A DNA stretch of 64,000 bases, from contig NC_068976.1 in assembly GCF_016808095.1 (NCBI RefSeq), positions 5,427,001 to 5,491,000 on the forward strand. Direction: 5' to 3'. The position numbers were made by a program, and so were the translations under genes. This DNA comes from Vigna angularis. Taxonomy: Eukaryota > Streptophyta > Magnoliopsida > Fabales > Fabaceae. Position 1 is the first letter of the stretch. Each line of letters begins with the position of its first letter. The notes under the pieces were generated by a model. The model was not told the DNA's origin, did no database searches, and saw only the letters and a program-made list of their open reading frames with translations. Below are positions 1 to 11,814 of the stretch, in pieces.

Positions 1-1
1 A

Positions 2-1089
2 TTGTATGGCCTTAAATAGGCACCTACGTCTTGGATTGAAAGACTTAGTACCTTCTTGATTTAAAATAATTTTTCTAGAGGAAAAGTTGATTCAACCTTA
101 TTCATTAATAAATTAGGAAAACATATTTTGATTGTTCATGTGTATGTGGATGATATTATCTTTGGATCTACTGATGATTCGTTATGTGAGGGTTTTGCAA
201 ATATAATGCAAGGTGAATTTGAGATGTCTATGATGGGTGAACTGAATTTCTTCTTAGGATTACAAATTAAGCAAATGGAAGGTGGAACTTTCGTTTCCCA
301 AACCAAGTATTGTAGGGAAGTACTTAAGAAGTTTGGAATGGACACCTGTAAAGAAGCCAACACCCCTATGGAAACCTCTTGTTACTTAGATAAGGATGAA
401 TCTGGAGAAGAAGTGAATCAAACTATGTACAGAGGGATGATAGGATCTCTGTTGTATCTTACTGCTAGTAGACCTGATATTATGCAGAGTGTTTGTGTAT
501 GTGCTAGGTACCAAGCAAATCCCAAGGAGTCTCATTTAACTATTGTTAAGAGAGTGTTAAAATATCTTAAAGGAACCACCTCCTTTGGACTTTGGTATCC
601 CTCTGATGCTACACCTAGTTTGATAGGTTATTGTGATGTAGATTATGGGGGCTGTAAAATAGATAGGAAAAGTACTAGTGGTACTTGTCATTTTCTAGGT
701 TGTTCTTTAGTGTCTTGGCACTCAAAGAAACAAGCGTGTGTAGCCTTATCTACCACTGAAGTTGAATATATAGCAGCAGGCAACTGTTGTGCTCAAAAAT
801 CCTGTGGATGAAACAGCAATTGGAGGATTTTAATATCTTCCTTGATCACATTCCCCTGAAATGTGACAACACTAGTGCAATAAACCTAACCAAGAACCCC
901 ATAATGCACTCTAGAACTAAGCATATAGAGATTAGGCATCACTTCTTAAGAGATCATATCCAAAAAGGGGACTAAAAGATAGAATATATTGATACTTTAC
1001 ATATATTAGCAGACATTTTTACAAAAGCCTTGCCTAAGGATAGGTTCTATGATCTTAGAAGAGAGTTAGAAGTTATAGATATGTCTTAG
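2..1089 (+). pseudogene. Ty1/copia (Sirevirus-like) polyprotein, RT to RNase H, broken 3' part
   Basis: The C-terminal part of a copia polyprotein reads in one frame from base 2. It contains the RT catalytic YVDD box (near base 145), the GSLLYLTASRPDI segment and the RNase H region (STSGTCHFLG, LSTTEVEYIAAGNCCAQ). The order RT-RNase H at the 3' end is diagnostic of Ty1/copia, and the env-like ORF and AAAAAGGGGGAGAT tract downstream point to the Sirevirus lineage. It is not functional. In-frame TAG and TAA stand where the family usually has Gln codons (bases 17-19 and 59-61), both explicable by C-to-T change. A frameshift lies near 797-803 (a CAAAAATCC run), the downstream part continues in another frame from about 787, and a TAA interrupts at 973-975. 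The reading frame ends at 1087-1089. The 5' part of the element lies outside the window. Confidence 0.93.
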
Positions 1090-1129
1090 TCTTAAGATTC
1101 ATGACTTTTTAAGTTCTTTTGTACTTCTA

Positions 1130-1480
1130 GCGTATTTAATCGATTATTATAAGAATATAATCGATTATTTCGAGCTTGTAGAAAAGGTTTTCGTTCGCTC
1201 ATAATCAATTATTACGAGTCATGATCGATTATCCTAACGTGCATTGAAATTTGGGTAATCATGAACAGACAATCGATTATCACCAATCAATAATCGATTA
1301 TCATGCAATTTCTAGAAATTAACTTATGAACAGATATATCACTTACAATAATCGATTATCATGCGTGCAGATTCGAAAATAGAGTCGTTACAATGACTAT
1401 AAACGGTTATAAACGGCCATAAACGACTAGTTTTTCAATCTTTCTTATAAATAACCCCTCATAATCGATTAATAGTCACT
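1130..1480. repeat. Cluster of ATAATCGATTAT palindromes between pol and env-like ORF
   Basis: At least six full or near-full copies of the 12-base palindrome ATAATCGATTAT (core ATCGAT) are scattered over about 340 bases, in the non-coding spacer between the end of pol and the env-like ORF. Further clusters lie at 3190-3400, 41745-41990 and 58255-58430. Sireviruses are known for repeated palindromic motifs in their non-coding regions. The function of this motif is unknown. Confidence 0.8.
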
Positions 1481-1575
1481 CCTTTGCACCTAAAAACTCT
1501 ATCCAACTCATTTTTGCATAAAAATTCCCTCTTCCTCTCATCACTATTCACATATCCAAATTCTCTCATCTTGTC

Positions 1576-2682
1576 ATGGCTTAATCAAGAAGACCTCGCA
1601 GAAGGGCAGTTGGAGCTTCTTCATCCAGACCTCGTGCTCCTCGCCCTACAACCATTGAAGGATGGATCTCTGATCAAGAAGAGCATGCATAATATATTCA
1701 CTTCATGCAAGAGCATCGGATTATGGCTGTAAAATTCATCTGACTAGATTTCTACCGATTCTATGGCTTCTAATTTGCTGATCTCTTTGGAGCTCAAGGT
1801 CTCACTCATCTTGTAGAACAAAAGGGGTGTATATACCCTGATCTCATCATAGTGTTCTATTTCAACCTAAGGTACCGCGATGGAATCATCACCACCAAGG
1901 TAAAAGGGGTTCCCATTATTTTGGATGATGACATTTGGACAAATGTTGCACAGCTCACCATTTGGGATGATGCTGTGAAAGTTCATCTTGGGGTGCCAGA
2001 TTTCAACCGCCTCCTTGCCTTCCAATCCTTTCTTCGTCATCCTAAACAGCAAACAAATCGTCGTCAATTACTGGTGGGCGGCTTCAAAGTTGAAGAATGC
2101 TTAATTCATTATCTGATTGTGTGGCTTTTGTGCCCCCGTGCCACAAATCATGCTCAGTGTTCTGAGCAGGATATTCTTCTTCTGTATGGGATTTTAAATC
2201 ACATACATATTGATTGGCCTGCACTCATCTCAGACACTATGCTGAAGGATAAAAAGTATCATGCATATCATCTATCTTATGCACTCCTCATTTCTAGAAT
2301 TCTTGAATACAAAGGAGTAAATGTGGAAGGAGAGCTCACCCAAACCATCCGAACAATTGGCACTGAAATTGGGGAGACAACGTTTCGTCAAATGGGTTTT
2401 ATTGCTTGGATGATGATCACCAAGATAATGAAGATGATGATATGGACGCTCACATGGCTGAACCAGTCAGAGCTGTTGCACCTTCTGATGTTGGTCCTTC
2501 CCAAACAACTGAAGGACATGAGTCTTGCTCAACAAGCCCATTTTGATCAAATCTTTGAGTGGCAGCAAACTCATGAAGAATATGTGATTGACCAGTTTAA
2601 CGACTTTGACACCCATCTTGGAAACATTGAAAATCATCTCAATCTTCATCCTCCAGAAAAATCACCCAGTCCAGAATTTTAG
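1576..2682 (+). pseudogene. Env-like / putative plant transposon protein ORF of the Sirevirus-like element
   Basis: One frame runs from ATG at 1576 to TAG at 2680-2682 and would encode about 370 residues. It begins with an Arg/Pro-rich stretch (RRPRRRAVGASSSRPRAPRP), followed by a segment (RYRDGIITTKVKGVPI...DDDIW) resembling the plant retrotransposon-associated domain annotated as putative plant transposon protein, found in the ORF downstream of pol in Sireviruses. Three in-frame stops break it: TAA 1582-1584, TGA 1741-1743 and TAA 1771-1773. The longest open part is 1852-2682. I see no clear signal peptide or membrane anchor, so envelope function is not supported; the label follows position in the element. 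A non-coding stretch of about 330 bases separates it from the polypurine tract. Confidence 0.75.
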
Positions 2683-3014
2683 ACTTTAGGTCTTGTGTTT
2701 GTTTGGTTGCTTGTTTGTTTTGTTTTAAATTAGTAAGATGCTTCTAAATATTTATGTACTTCCTTATGTTACGAATGACATTTTCTCTTCAATTAAATAA
2801 AATGCTCTTTTGTTCAAATATAGTGCATACATTGTTTTAAAGAGAGGGAGACCCTTTTGAGGGAGAGATGATTAGTTTTTTGTTTCTGATAAAAAAGGAG
2901 GAGAAGAACAAATTCATAGTGCAGTTACTGCTAACTTGTTTCTTTGTTTGAGTTTGAACTTTTTTTGCAGATAACACAAAGTTGCTTTTAAACAAATTAT
3001 TTTTTATCATCATC

Positions 3015-3028
3015 AAAAAGGGGGAGAT
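3015..3028 (+). other. Polypurine tract of the Sirevirus-like element
   Basis: AAAAAGGGGGAGAT lies immediately before the TG that opens the 3' LTR. An A-run followed by GGGGGAGA is the typical Sirevirus plus-strand primer. Confidence 0.88.
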
Positions 3029-3955
3029 TGTTACCAATAAGGTGCATTGTTATTTTTAAAAGATAATGATTTTGATGATGCTGCAAGAGAAGAACTCGAA
3101 GAATGAAGTTGTAATTTATTTAAAAGCACTTTTGTAGACTGCAAATGTATTAGGAATAACTTTGAACATATAAACACTTAGGAATTTTCTGTAATAATCG
3201 ATTATCACGAGTCTTTTTGAAAAACCATTGCTCTCGCAAAAAATCGATTATTGCGTGAAATAATCGATTATCCTGGTCTGCATGTGAATTGCTCAAGGCT
3301 CGCAGATAATCGATTATTCCTTAGGATAATCGATTATCATTCTTTTGAAAACCTTGTAATGGACTTGAATAATCGATTATTACTTATAGTAATCGATTAT
3401 TAGTGGCAGTTGTATTGTGTCTTTTTAATTTCAGACCTGTGGGCTATATATAGTTGTCTAAAACCCTTAGAGGGTTCATCTAAGTCATTTGAGAATATAG
3501 TGTGATCTGGTGAAGTTCTCAAGTGTTAGTTCATCACTCTTGTCAAGTCTTGTAAATAGGAGAAGCTCACGCTTTGTGTGTGAAAGGTCGGAGCAGTTCT
3601 CTTCAAGTTGGCATAGTTGTTTTCTTTCGGTTCGTTGGTCGAAAGAAGATACTTGTTGCACTCTTCTGGTTCGTCTATCGAAGGAAAGTGTTGGCTGCTC
3701 GCTTCCGGTTCGTTTGTTGAAGGAAGTTTCCTTCCGGTTAGTTCGTCGAAGGAAGGTTTTGATTTTCTATTTACATTCATTATTTTGTATCTGTAAAACT
3801 GTTTTAGTGAAACTGCTAATCACTCTTTATAGTGATTAACAATTGGACGTAGAATCTTTTGATTCGAACATCTGTGTGATTTTTTCTACTCCCTACACTC
3901 TGTACATTTTTTGCACATCAACTGTTTGATAAAACATTTAAGAGAAAATCAAAAG
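3029..3955 (+). repeat. 3' LTR of the Sirevirus-like copia element
   Basis: The LTR starts TGTTACC right after the polypurine tract. Its U3 carries several ATAATCGATTAT palindromes (3190-3400) and a TATA box at 3445-3452 (TATATATA). The downstream part shares AACAATTGGACGTAG with the related LTR at 41.55-42.6 kb. The 3' boundary is unclear: homology to the other LTR runs to about 3955, where an inverted gag fragment takes over, so the last bases are probably lost. Reading frames inside it are not genes. Confidence 0.78.
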
Positions 3956-4525
3956 AACCATTTTTAAAATTGACCAAACAAGCTCTTTACTTTTAACAAT
4001 ATGTATCGTACTCTGAGTTTTAATATTTCTGCTGCGCAATATCGGTATCAATTGTTCCAGCATAAGATTCTCAACAACAGTAGACTCTTTCATTTCTAAA
4101 TTGCAAATTTTATTTCTCAAAATTACTTCTTCATCTAAAGCTTTTTCATACTTAATTTCCAAATCATGAAATTCACTTTTTAATTTTTCATTTGTAGCAT
4201 CCAATTTCTCAAATTCATTTAGCAATTCAAGAAAGGCTTTTTGTAAATCAATCTCACTAGTTTCAAAGCTAGAACAACTTACTTGGCTTGTAGTGTCATC
4301 AAGATTTTCCATTAAGCAAAAGTTAACTTCTTCATTGGAGTCACTTGAACTAGACGAGCTTGAGTCATTTTCCTCCCAAGCATTGTACACTTTCTTCTTT
4401 TTGTGAAACTTCTTTTCCTTCTTTTCCTTACTTTTTTTGTTTTTAGGACAATCCACCTTGACATGACCTCTTTCTCCACGTCCATAGCACTTGTAACTTG
4501 AGGAGGCAGTAGGAAACTGCATAAA
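3940..4525 (-). pseudogene. Copia gag fragment with damaged zinc knuckle
   Basis: On the minus strand a 194-residue frame (start near 4522) opens with CYGRGERGHVKVDC, a retroviral zinc knuckle (C-x2-C-x4-H-x4-C) in which the second Cys is Arg (CGT instead of TGT). A Lys-rich tract, a Ser-rich acidic linker (about residues 52-62) and a coiled-coil-like segment (EKLKSEFHDLEIKYEKALDE) follow. This is the layout of Sirevirus Gag after the capsid domain. The capsid part, protease and everything downstream are missing. It is inverted relative to the LTR that abuts it at about 3940-3955. Confidence 0.82.
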
Positions 4526-4668
4526 AGGTTTGACTTAAACCACCAGAGAGGTGGTAAGGAACAACACGAAAGGTTTGACCTGGACGATCGGGTAGATGGT
4601 ATGGAACTACATGGAAGGTTTGACCTTAATTGTTGGGTAAGCGACAAGGAACTACATTAAAGGTTGTT
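4510..4668. repeat. 45-bp tandem repeat, about 3.5 copies
   Basis: Units start with GGAAC(T/A)(A/G)CA and contain AAAGGTTTGAC(C/T)T. Copies begin near 4511, 4557, 4602 and 4647. The period of 45 bases preserves the reading frame: on the minus strand each unit reads as about 15 residues (RSNLPCS-, RSNLSCC-, KSNLLCS-) directly upstream of the damaged zinc knuckle. Confidence 0.75.
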
Positions 4669-4689
4669 CAAGGATCGTGAGTGGATTCC

Positions 4690-5560
4690 CATGATATCCT
4701 CTGATGGCAAATCCCCTAGCCATGGTCAAGAACTTTCAAGAGAGTGAAAGTCATCCATGAAGATGACATCAACTCTACCTCGTGGGCCACCTTTAGAACC
4801 ATCATAGAGCATGGATTGAAGAGTAGTGTAGGATATCTAGGCCATTGTATTCGGTTATGTAGTGTAGGTTTAAAGCTTGTATTAAGGCCTAAGTAGCATA
4901 GGATTTTCCTTAATTTAGACATCCAAACCAAGTGAAAAGTGTGTGTCATGTGTCATGCTTCCATCGAAAAGGATTTGCTTTTTAGAAGTGGCCACATGGC
5001 ACCTTAGGAGGGGAGAGGATTTCTTTTTGCTAGTGACCACATGGAACTCTAGGAATGAAGAGGATTGTGTTTTATGAGTAACCACATGTCCTCCCATCAT
5101 TGGAGAGGATTTGTGGACAATTGACCACTCCTTAGAAGGCCTCATTTTTTGCCAATGAGAGCAAAGATGGGAGATCATATTTTTAGGGTTAAAAGGAGAC
5201 ACTCTTAGCCTATAAATAGAGGTGTCTCCACCCTTGTATTTCATCTTAGATTAATGTAGTATTATGCTGCCAAATTATGATCATACACTTCTTAGATCAA
5301 AACTAGAGAAACATTAGAGATCCCTCTAGTCACCTTCCTCTTTGAGTTGGCCTCACTTCTTTTGGAGCCACCAAACACTACATCATCACCACGATATCTC
5401 CTAGAGGTTGTGAGCTTCTACACCATCCACAATTTAGCTCAACATCCTTGGACCATTTACCACCACTTTTATGCACCATCCATCCAAGGAAACACCCCTC
5501 CATGCACATTTCCTAGTTTTGGCCCAACCTAGCTAAGGAGGTTGTCATCATCCTCAAAGC
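4690..5560 (+). repeat. LTR relic, family shared with 37.7-38.5 kb
   Basis: This stretch has no gene. It contains a TATA-type sequence (TATAAATAGAGG near 5212) followed by GTGTCTCC, as in an LTR U3/R junction. Several landmarks recur in reverse orientation at 37.7-38.53 kb: CTAGCCATGGTC near 4716, GCTTGTATTAAGGCC near 4877, AGGTGTCTCC, and TCAC...CCACATG motifs. The two copies are diverged. No polymerase fragment is attached, so the lineage is unknown. Confidence 0.65.
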
Positions 5561-7147
5561 ATGAACCGGAACATAATAAGCATAGGTTGTGTCACCAACC
5601 TATTTTCCATGGCTTGGACTCATCATCTTGTCTTGCCTTGGCTGTGACATATGAATTCAATTCACTAAACCTTGAAAAGAAGACCTAAAGACAATTTCAC
5701 TAATGTAGACAGGAATTCAGAGTCAAGGAAAGGGGGCTAGAGGAAGCTATCGAGAATCTCTAGCTAAGGACTCTCAAGAAAGGAAAATGTCTAAAGTGAT
5801 CTCAACATAGTTTCCATTAAGGAATTCAGAGTCCAAGTGTACAGTGATAGAGGTCTCTATTTATAGGAAAAGAGACCTTCAAGTCTCGATTAACTGATTT
5901 CTAGCACATGTCCTATCTTCACATCATGAATCATGGATTAGTGGACAAGTGGCACCTCACACTTTGTATGCTTTTACCCATGTGTGAAATGTGCTAAACG
6001 TGAGGTGTTCTTGAAGAAAGGTTGATCTCTTGTACAAAGCTCGACAACCCGACATTTAGTATGGAGCGCAACAACCTAACCATCATTATCAGCAGCCTAA
6101 CAATCAGGATGGAGTTAGGATGGAGGTATAGGAGCTGAGATGAAATAAAGGAGCTCGACAAATTGACATAAGTGCTTTGAATGAAAGCTCGACTAAACAC
6201 ACGAGAGTTTGACTAGTCACATGAGAGCTCAACTAAAAGCTAAGGTGTTCGACTATAATCAGAGGAACCCAAGTGAAAGGATGAGAGCTCAGTTAGAAAC
6301 TAAAGAACCGGACTTGAAACAAGGAAGCCTGACTATAAACAGGTAAGTCCAACCAGAAATAGGAAAGCTCGGTTGAAAATCCGACTAAAAGCAAGGAAAA
6401 CTCAACTCGTAAGAAAGAGAACTCAGTTGGCATAGCCAACCCGACATGAAACTTGGTCTACAAATACAAGGTCCAAAAATAAGGACCTAATACACTTCTA
6501 CATTATTTGTATATTTTAGAAAAAAGAAAATTAAGTTAAGTGTATGTAAGCTCTAAGGGTAATTGTCATCACATTAGCACCCTGTTAGGATTTTATGGAA
6601 ACTCCATAAGTAAACAGAGCAAAACATCTGCGGTAGGATTTTCAACGTAAAATTTCAACTATACGGATGTACAACATTGGAATGCACTTGCAATGATCCT
6701 TTTCAAAAAATAAAGGGGGATCACGAGGTTGCGTAACAAGTTATTGATTATTGATTTAGGTTCAAGATACCGAAAGAGATGGAGATCAGATTTTTCTTGA
6801 GTTTTCAAGGACAAGTCGATTCATTAAACCTTTTTTTCCCCTGTAAGGCAGAATAAAAATTCATTCTTTCTGAGATTACAATGAAGCTATCAAGTTTCAA
6901 CTAAAAATATAATCAAACTAAGGTATCAAACTTCAGAAAGATAAATGTGTTCTGAGATTTTCCTTTTCTTTGGTCAATTATAGATTCAGTTGAATTATTT
7001 TTACATAGCGATGAACATTTTCTCTAGTAGTAAGAGAATACTTTTTTTTTCAAACCATTTGAAGATAGATTAAATAAGCAAGACAAAAATTCAGATATCC
7101 CATGCTATGGAGGGAAAAGCACAGTATCCGCATTGCTTTCGATAGAA
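5561..7147. other. Gene-free stretch with a degenerate tandem repeat
   Basis: No coding region is supported. From about 6000 to 6440 the sequence is a degenerate tandem array of 27-30 bases built around GAGCTCGACTA / AGCTCAACTAA phrases. A TATA-like CTATTTATAG on the minus strand near 5860 may be another LTR remnant. The rest, up to the 3' flank of the bL17 gene, shows nothing recognisable. Confidence 0.55.
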
Positions 7148-9921
7148 TCACAAATCAGATCCAGATTTTTCCTCTTTAGGAGGAGCAAATTGCCTACTGA
7201 GATGAGAACGTGTCCAGGGGTCCAGGGGTGCTCTCTGTGGCGGCTGAGGAGTTGGTGGCTTTGCCTGCCTAAGCTCATTTTCTCTGTCAATAAACCTGTT
7301 TTAAAGCATACAATGTTTTGAATATAAAGTTTCATTCTCAACCTCGTAATTCTTAAGCACCTTGGAAGATTTAAAGGATTGAACTATGGCAACACCATAT
7401 GGCAGACAGGCAACAGCAAGAACAATGAGCAAATAAACACTTCTTCAGTGAAATTAAGTGGGGCTACCCAAATAAACGTAAAATGAGTGTAAAACTAGAA
7501 TATCAAAATGTACTCACTCAATATAGGCCATTGGTGCAGCATCACCCACTCGAATTCGGGTCCGCAGCAATCTGGTGTATCCTCCAGCTCTATCCCTGCA
7601 CAACATAATCTCCGGTCAGTGTTAAAACAATCTACCATAAATGACAACTGAAACTATATCTAGTTTATTCCTTACTTGTACCGATAAGCCAGTTCTGTAA
7701 ACAGCTTGTGAAGGACATCATCTCCTCGTACAAAACTAGCAGCACGTCTTGCAGCACATTGAGATCCCTAAAACAATTTATAATATAAACTCTAGGCCAA
7801 AGCCAGCAATCAAGCTAAATGAAAAAATTCAAATGATGACCCTGATAAAGAGTTTATTCTCAAGGCCAAAATAAATAAATAAATTGACAACATTTATCTG
7901 TTTCTAGGGAACTGCATAAATAACAAAGCACAATCCATGGGAACAATAATATCTAACATGGGAAATGATGTATATGTTATTGAAGTTATATGTTATTAAT
8001 TGTTTCTTTGCATATTTCTATATCTTATATATTGAAGTATATGTTACATTTTTTAATGTTTATGAATATTACTATTCACAACACGATACAATTTCCGATT
8101 CAAAATTTAAACTCTTCAATACGTGATACGATTCGTGATTCAACTACCATGCCACAAATAGTTTCTAATCTCTATTAATTCTAATTCAAAACTGTTTTTG
8201 GTAAAATATACAGTTTCTAACAATCCTCTGCAATATCGTGTAGTTTTGAAGATGCAGAATGGTCATTCCTCACCTTAATTCACATTCAGTTACATACAGT
8301 TGCCAATTCTTAACAATTATAATCTAAAGTCCCATAAAAGCAGTGTAAAAGAGTCTTAACAAACTTCGGAAAGGAGTTAGTTGCAACAGGAGTTTGCAGC
8401 CCATCATTAGGTTCCACACATTGTTTCATACTCTTTTCAAGTTTCAAGTAATTATATTTCTCCTTCTATGGATCAAACTATCCTTACACTTTTTACTGGG
8501 ATCAAAATTGGATACAGGAGGGCTGAAAGTCTTTGCCTAGGATAAGTTTCACAAGTAGAAATAAGCTAGCAGTCATTTTAAATAAAAATTTCAAAGATAT
8601 AAACACAAGTTAACATTTATGTGTTGTACTTGGACTACTAATTCAAAACTAATCATCATCTTGTGGAGCAATGAAAAAAGAGGAAAGTAAAATGAAAAAA
8701 ATAGAGGAATAATAATGCATCATTCTATTGCAAATCAAAGTTATAACGCTTCTCACAAAAAGTATGGAGTGCTTTCAAACAGAGTTAAAAAGATCCAGTG
8801 ATACCGAAGCATGTTATTACTACCTAAGAAATCATGAAATGGTATGAATTTGTTTTTGGACGGAGAAATAGTAAAACAAAGACGAAGATAGCAAGAGTTA
8901 CCAAGGCATGAAGAAATTATGGAACAGGAGCAGCAGTTTTTTCATTCATAGTTTATTAAAGATATTCATAACCAGTGGTGAATATGATACATATGTAACT
9001 CGAGAAACGGGAGCTTCAGGTATTTTGGTCTGCAATGATCAATTTTCTGGGGTGAACAGATGAATTTCAGTAACTAAATATAACCTCTAATAGGCTGGAA
9101 AGTCACAATCTCAACATGGGAAGGTTAAAAATTCCCCACCATAGAATGACCCATAATTCTTACAAAGAAGAGAGAAAATGATTATGTCTTACGTGTATCA
9201 TCGTATAGGGATAAATTCACTTCACAGTTCACAATACAAAATTCCTCCCCCAAACCCCAACTTGCCATATGCCCTGATTGAGGTGGAAAAGATGCAAACA
9301 TGAAAAACTGAGACAACCTAACTTGGCCTAAAAATAAAAAGCCACTTGGTGGGATATCAACAGTTGCCATTAGAAAATATAAACCTCCAATAAATTTCGA
9401 AATGCATTTGGAGGTAAGAACACCTATTTACAAATTCCACGCATCAACCAACCCCCTTAATAGATTCATCCTAGTTTTTAAAGTAATGTTCGAAGACAGA
9501 TAAACCAAAAGCTAAAATTACAGCGCAAATTAAATTAACCGAACCCAAAATGAATCAGAAATAATGGATGAAGAATAGCACACAAACCTCCTTTCCAAGC
9601 TGAACCATATTATCCGCTAGTCGTCTGATCTCTTTGGCCTGAACGCAACCAAATTACATGGAATAAAATGTGAGATTGAAGAAAGTGGTAAATGATGTCG
9701 CTTGAAGTGGTACCTTGGCCACAGTAGTTTCGATACGCTCGTGTTTCACCAACTGGGAAACCATGGTTCTATATAAAGGAAAGTCAGACAGGACTCAACA
9801 TATTTCCAAACCAATAACTCAAAGAATGAGCTGAATTGAAAGTGTTAACTAACAAACTAATTAACCTGAGCATGGACATACGGTGACCTGTGGGTCGACC
9901 CAGCTTCCTGAATTTTGTCAT
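7148..9921 (-). CDS. RPL17: Ribosomal protein bL17, mitochondrial type (six exons)
   Basis: Structural protein of the bacterial-type large ribosomal subunit, near the exit tunnel; in plants the form without a transit peptide is the mitochondrial one. Coding exons on the minus strand: 9921-9866, 9768-9714, 9638-9588, 7767-7676, 7595-7518, 7295-7148. All introns are GT-AG, the phases fit, and the 480 coding bases give 159 residues with no stop. The start at 9921 gives [19 protein letters not shown], co-linear with the N-terminus of bacterial L17. The L17 core follows: [16 protein letters not shown] (about 25-40), the [11 protein letters not shown] region (55-65), DRAGGYTR (86-93) and [11 protein letters not shown] (102-112). 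A Pro-rich extension ending EEKSGSDL (113-159) is typical of the plant form. Intron 3 is 1820 bases; the others are 75-222. There is no long N-terminal presequence, so import would use internal signals. The gene appears intact. Confidence 0.96.
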
Positions 9922-9937
9922 TTTCGCAGAAAAACGA

Positions 9938-10050
9938 AAACCCTAACAATGGTAGCTTTATTGCGGTACACTCTCCGCAGAACCGCCGCATAGACCAGGG
10001 TTCGGCTTCAGTTACGAGGCTGCTGACCAAACTTTTGAGTTTTAGGGTTT
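9938..10050 (-). promoter_or_regulatory. Telo-box motifs in the leader/promoter of the bL17 gene
   Basis: Two copies of the interstitial telomere motif AAACCCTAA / TTAGGGTTT lie just upstream of the start codon: AAACCCTAA at 9938-9946 and TTAGGGTTT at 10042-10050. Telo-boxes are typical of plant ribosomal-protein and translation-machinery promoters active in dividing cells. No TATA box is obvious. The transcription start is not determined. Confidence 0.6.
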
Positions 10051-11660
10051 TCTTACCGATCTAGGCATGGGGGCATAAATTACGAATATTTACGAAAATA
10101 GGCACAAGTACACACCACTTCAAATTAAGAAGTTATCTATTTTCTTTTTTGATATAATTGAAAGGTGAGAGTCCATCACCTCTTTAAAAATTCAATAATC
10201 GGTCATCCTAATTCAAGCTAAAATAATGAGTTTGGTCAAATTTGTTACACTTAGACTAAAGTCTAATAAAGCTTGAATAAAAAGTCTGACTTAGATTTAA
10301 CACAACTCGATCAACTTCTAATATAGTCCGATGCAAGTCTAATACAACTTGATTTCAACTTCTGATATAGTTCGATGTAAGTCTAACACAACTTGATTAA
10401 GGTCTGAAAGTTTAATATCACATGAAACCGAGGTGAAATTTTTTATTTTTTTACATGAAAATTGATTCATGATAGACTGTCAGGATGTATCAAACCCTGG
10501 TCGAGTTGTGTCAGACTTTACCGAGTGATATTAGACCTAATTCGAGCTTTATCAGACTTTGGTCGAGCTGTATCTGACATTGACCAAGCTATGTCATACC
10601 TTGGCCGAGCTGTTGGGTTGTGATTGTCAAACTCTTTGTAAGTTGACCAAACTGTTTAGCCAAGTTGGGTTATTCGGGCTATTCTGTATAGATTCTTTGG
10701 GACCTCGGTTTTTGTGTTCTAGAGCTTGTTATAGGGTGTTTTTAAGGTCGACCTGGGGTTTTCGGACCCCAACTGAGTTGTTGCTTGCAGTTCCCGAGTT
10801 GTATATTTGTTGAGTTGTTGTGTGTGATGTCGAGTAATGCTTTTGTGGTTTTCCTTGCTCTGTGCATGTTGGTTGAGTTGTTGTGATTGATTTTCGAGTT
10901 GTATGATCTAGTTTCATGCTAGATATTGGATGATTAATGAGTATTATTGAGTTGAATGGTTGATATGATATGATTCGTTAAGAGATATGAGTTTGGTTGT
11001 TATATGTCTTTTGTTGCCATAACTATAAAGTCGGGATTATTTTTCTTTTTGGCATGAGGACTTTCGTAAGCCAAGGAAAGAGGAAGAATGGTTTATTGGT
11101 TTCCTTCATAAGGCTTTGGTGTTAAGTAGAGTAACTTGTGAGACTTATGGAAGCAAGCATATAGTGGTTTTACCGTAAGGCTTTGGACTTAAGCAGAATA
11201 TTCATAATGCTTATGAAAGTAAGGGGAACAGATCTTAATCATAAGGCTTTGGTCTTAAGCATAGTATACTTGTAAGACACATGGAAGTAAGTAGAGAGAG
11301 GTTTATCCGAAAGGCTTTGAACTTACACATAATATACTTATAAGACTTATGGAAACAAGTAGGATGTCGGTATGTCATGGAAAGAAAAAGGCATTGATTG
11401 AATACAACTTGATGGTTTGGAAATTCCATGAATATGGCATGTTCTTATGAATTGAAATGGATGGTTTGAGTAATGTGGATGAGTGCAGCTTTGATATATT
11501 TCATCCTGTGTTTTATTTGGTTAGTTCAACCTTACTTGTTTATGTTTGTGTAATGATCATATAATGTGTGTTGTTATAAGGAAGCAGATGTTGTTACAGA
11601 AGATTCTGAAGTGAGTTAGAGCAAAGAGCATTGCTAGGAAAATCGTTTGGGATTTTGGAA
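10051..11660. repeat. Gene-free stretch with degenerate and 67-bp tandem repeats
   Basis: No gene is supported. From about 10240 to 10640 short phrases such as AGTCTAA-CAACTTGAT and TTGGTCGAGCTGTATC recur imperfectly. From 11107 to about 11372 there are four imperfect copies of a 66-68 base unit opening (C)NTAAGGCTTTGG-CTTAAG, starting at 11107, 11174, 11240 and 11308. Confidence 0.7.
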
Positions 11661-11669
11661 TGTATTTTT

Positions 11670-11814
11670 TGCAGGTATCCGCGGATACCCACGGGTATTT
11701 TTTAAATGGGTACCCATGCGGGTAGCTGGTCAGATAACAGGTACAATTTTATCTAGCGGATCGGGTTGCGGGTAGGCATTATCCGTGTCTGACCCGACCC
11801 GTTGTCATCCCTAC
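11670..11814 (-). mobile_element. Terminus of a hAT-like DNA transposon (fragment)
   Basis: The sequence ends in the reverse complement of TAGGGATGACAACGGGTCGG and is rich in CGGGTA / TACCCG phrases (GGTATCCGCGGATACCC). Many plant hAT elements begin with (C/T)AGGGATGGCAA followed by such motifs. Only this end is recognisable. A related end pointing the other way starts at 28374; the two are not ends of one element. Confidence 0.5.

Noticed and set aside
1484..1732. 82-residue frame before the env-like ORF
   Set aside because: It overlaps the frame starting at 1576 that leads into the recognised domain; it has no features of its own.
7105..7341. 78-residue minus-strand frame over the last bL17 exon
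   Set aside because: It is a shifted frame across exon 6; the correct frame continues the L17 domain.
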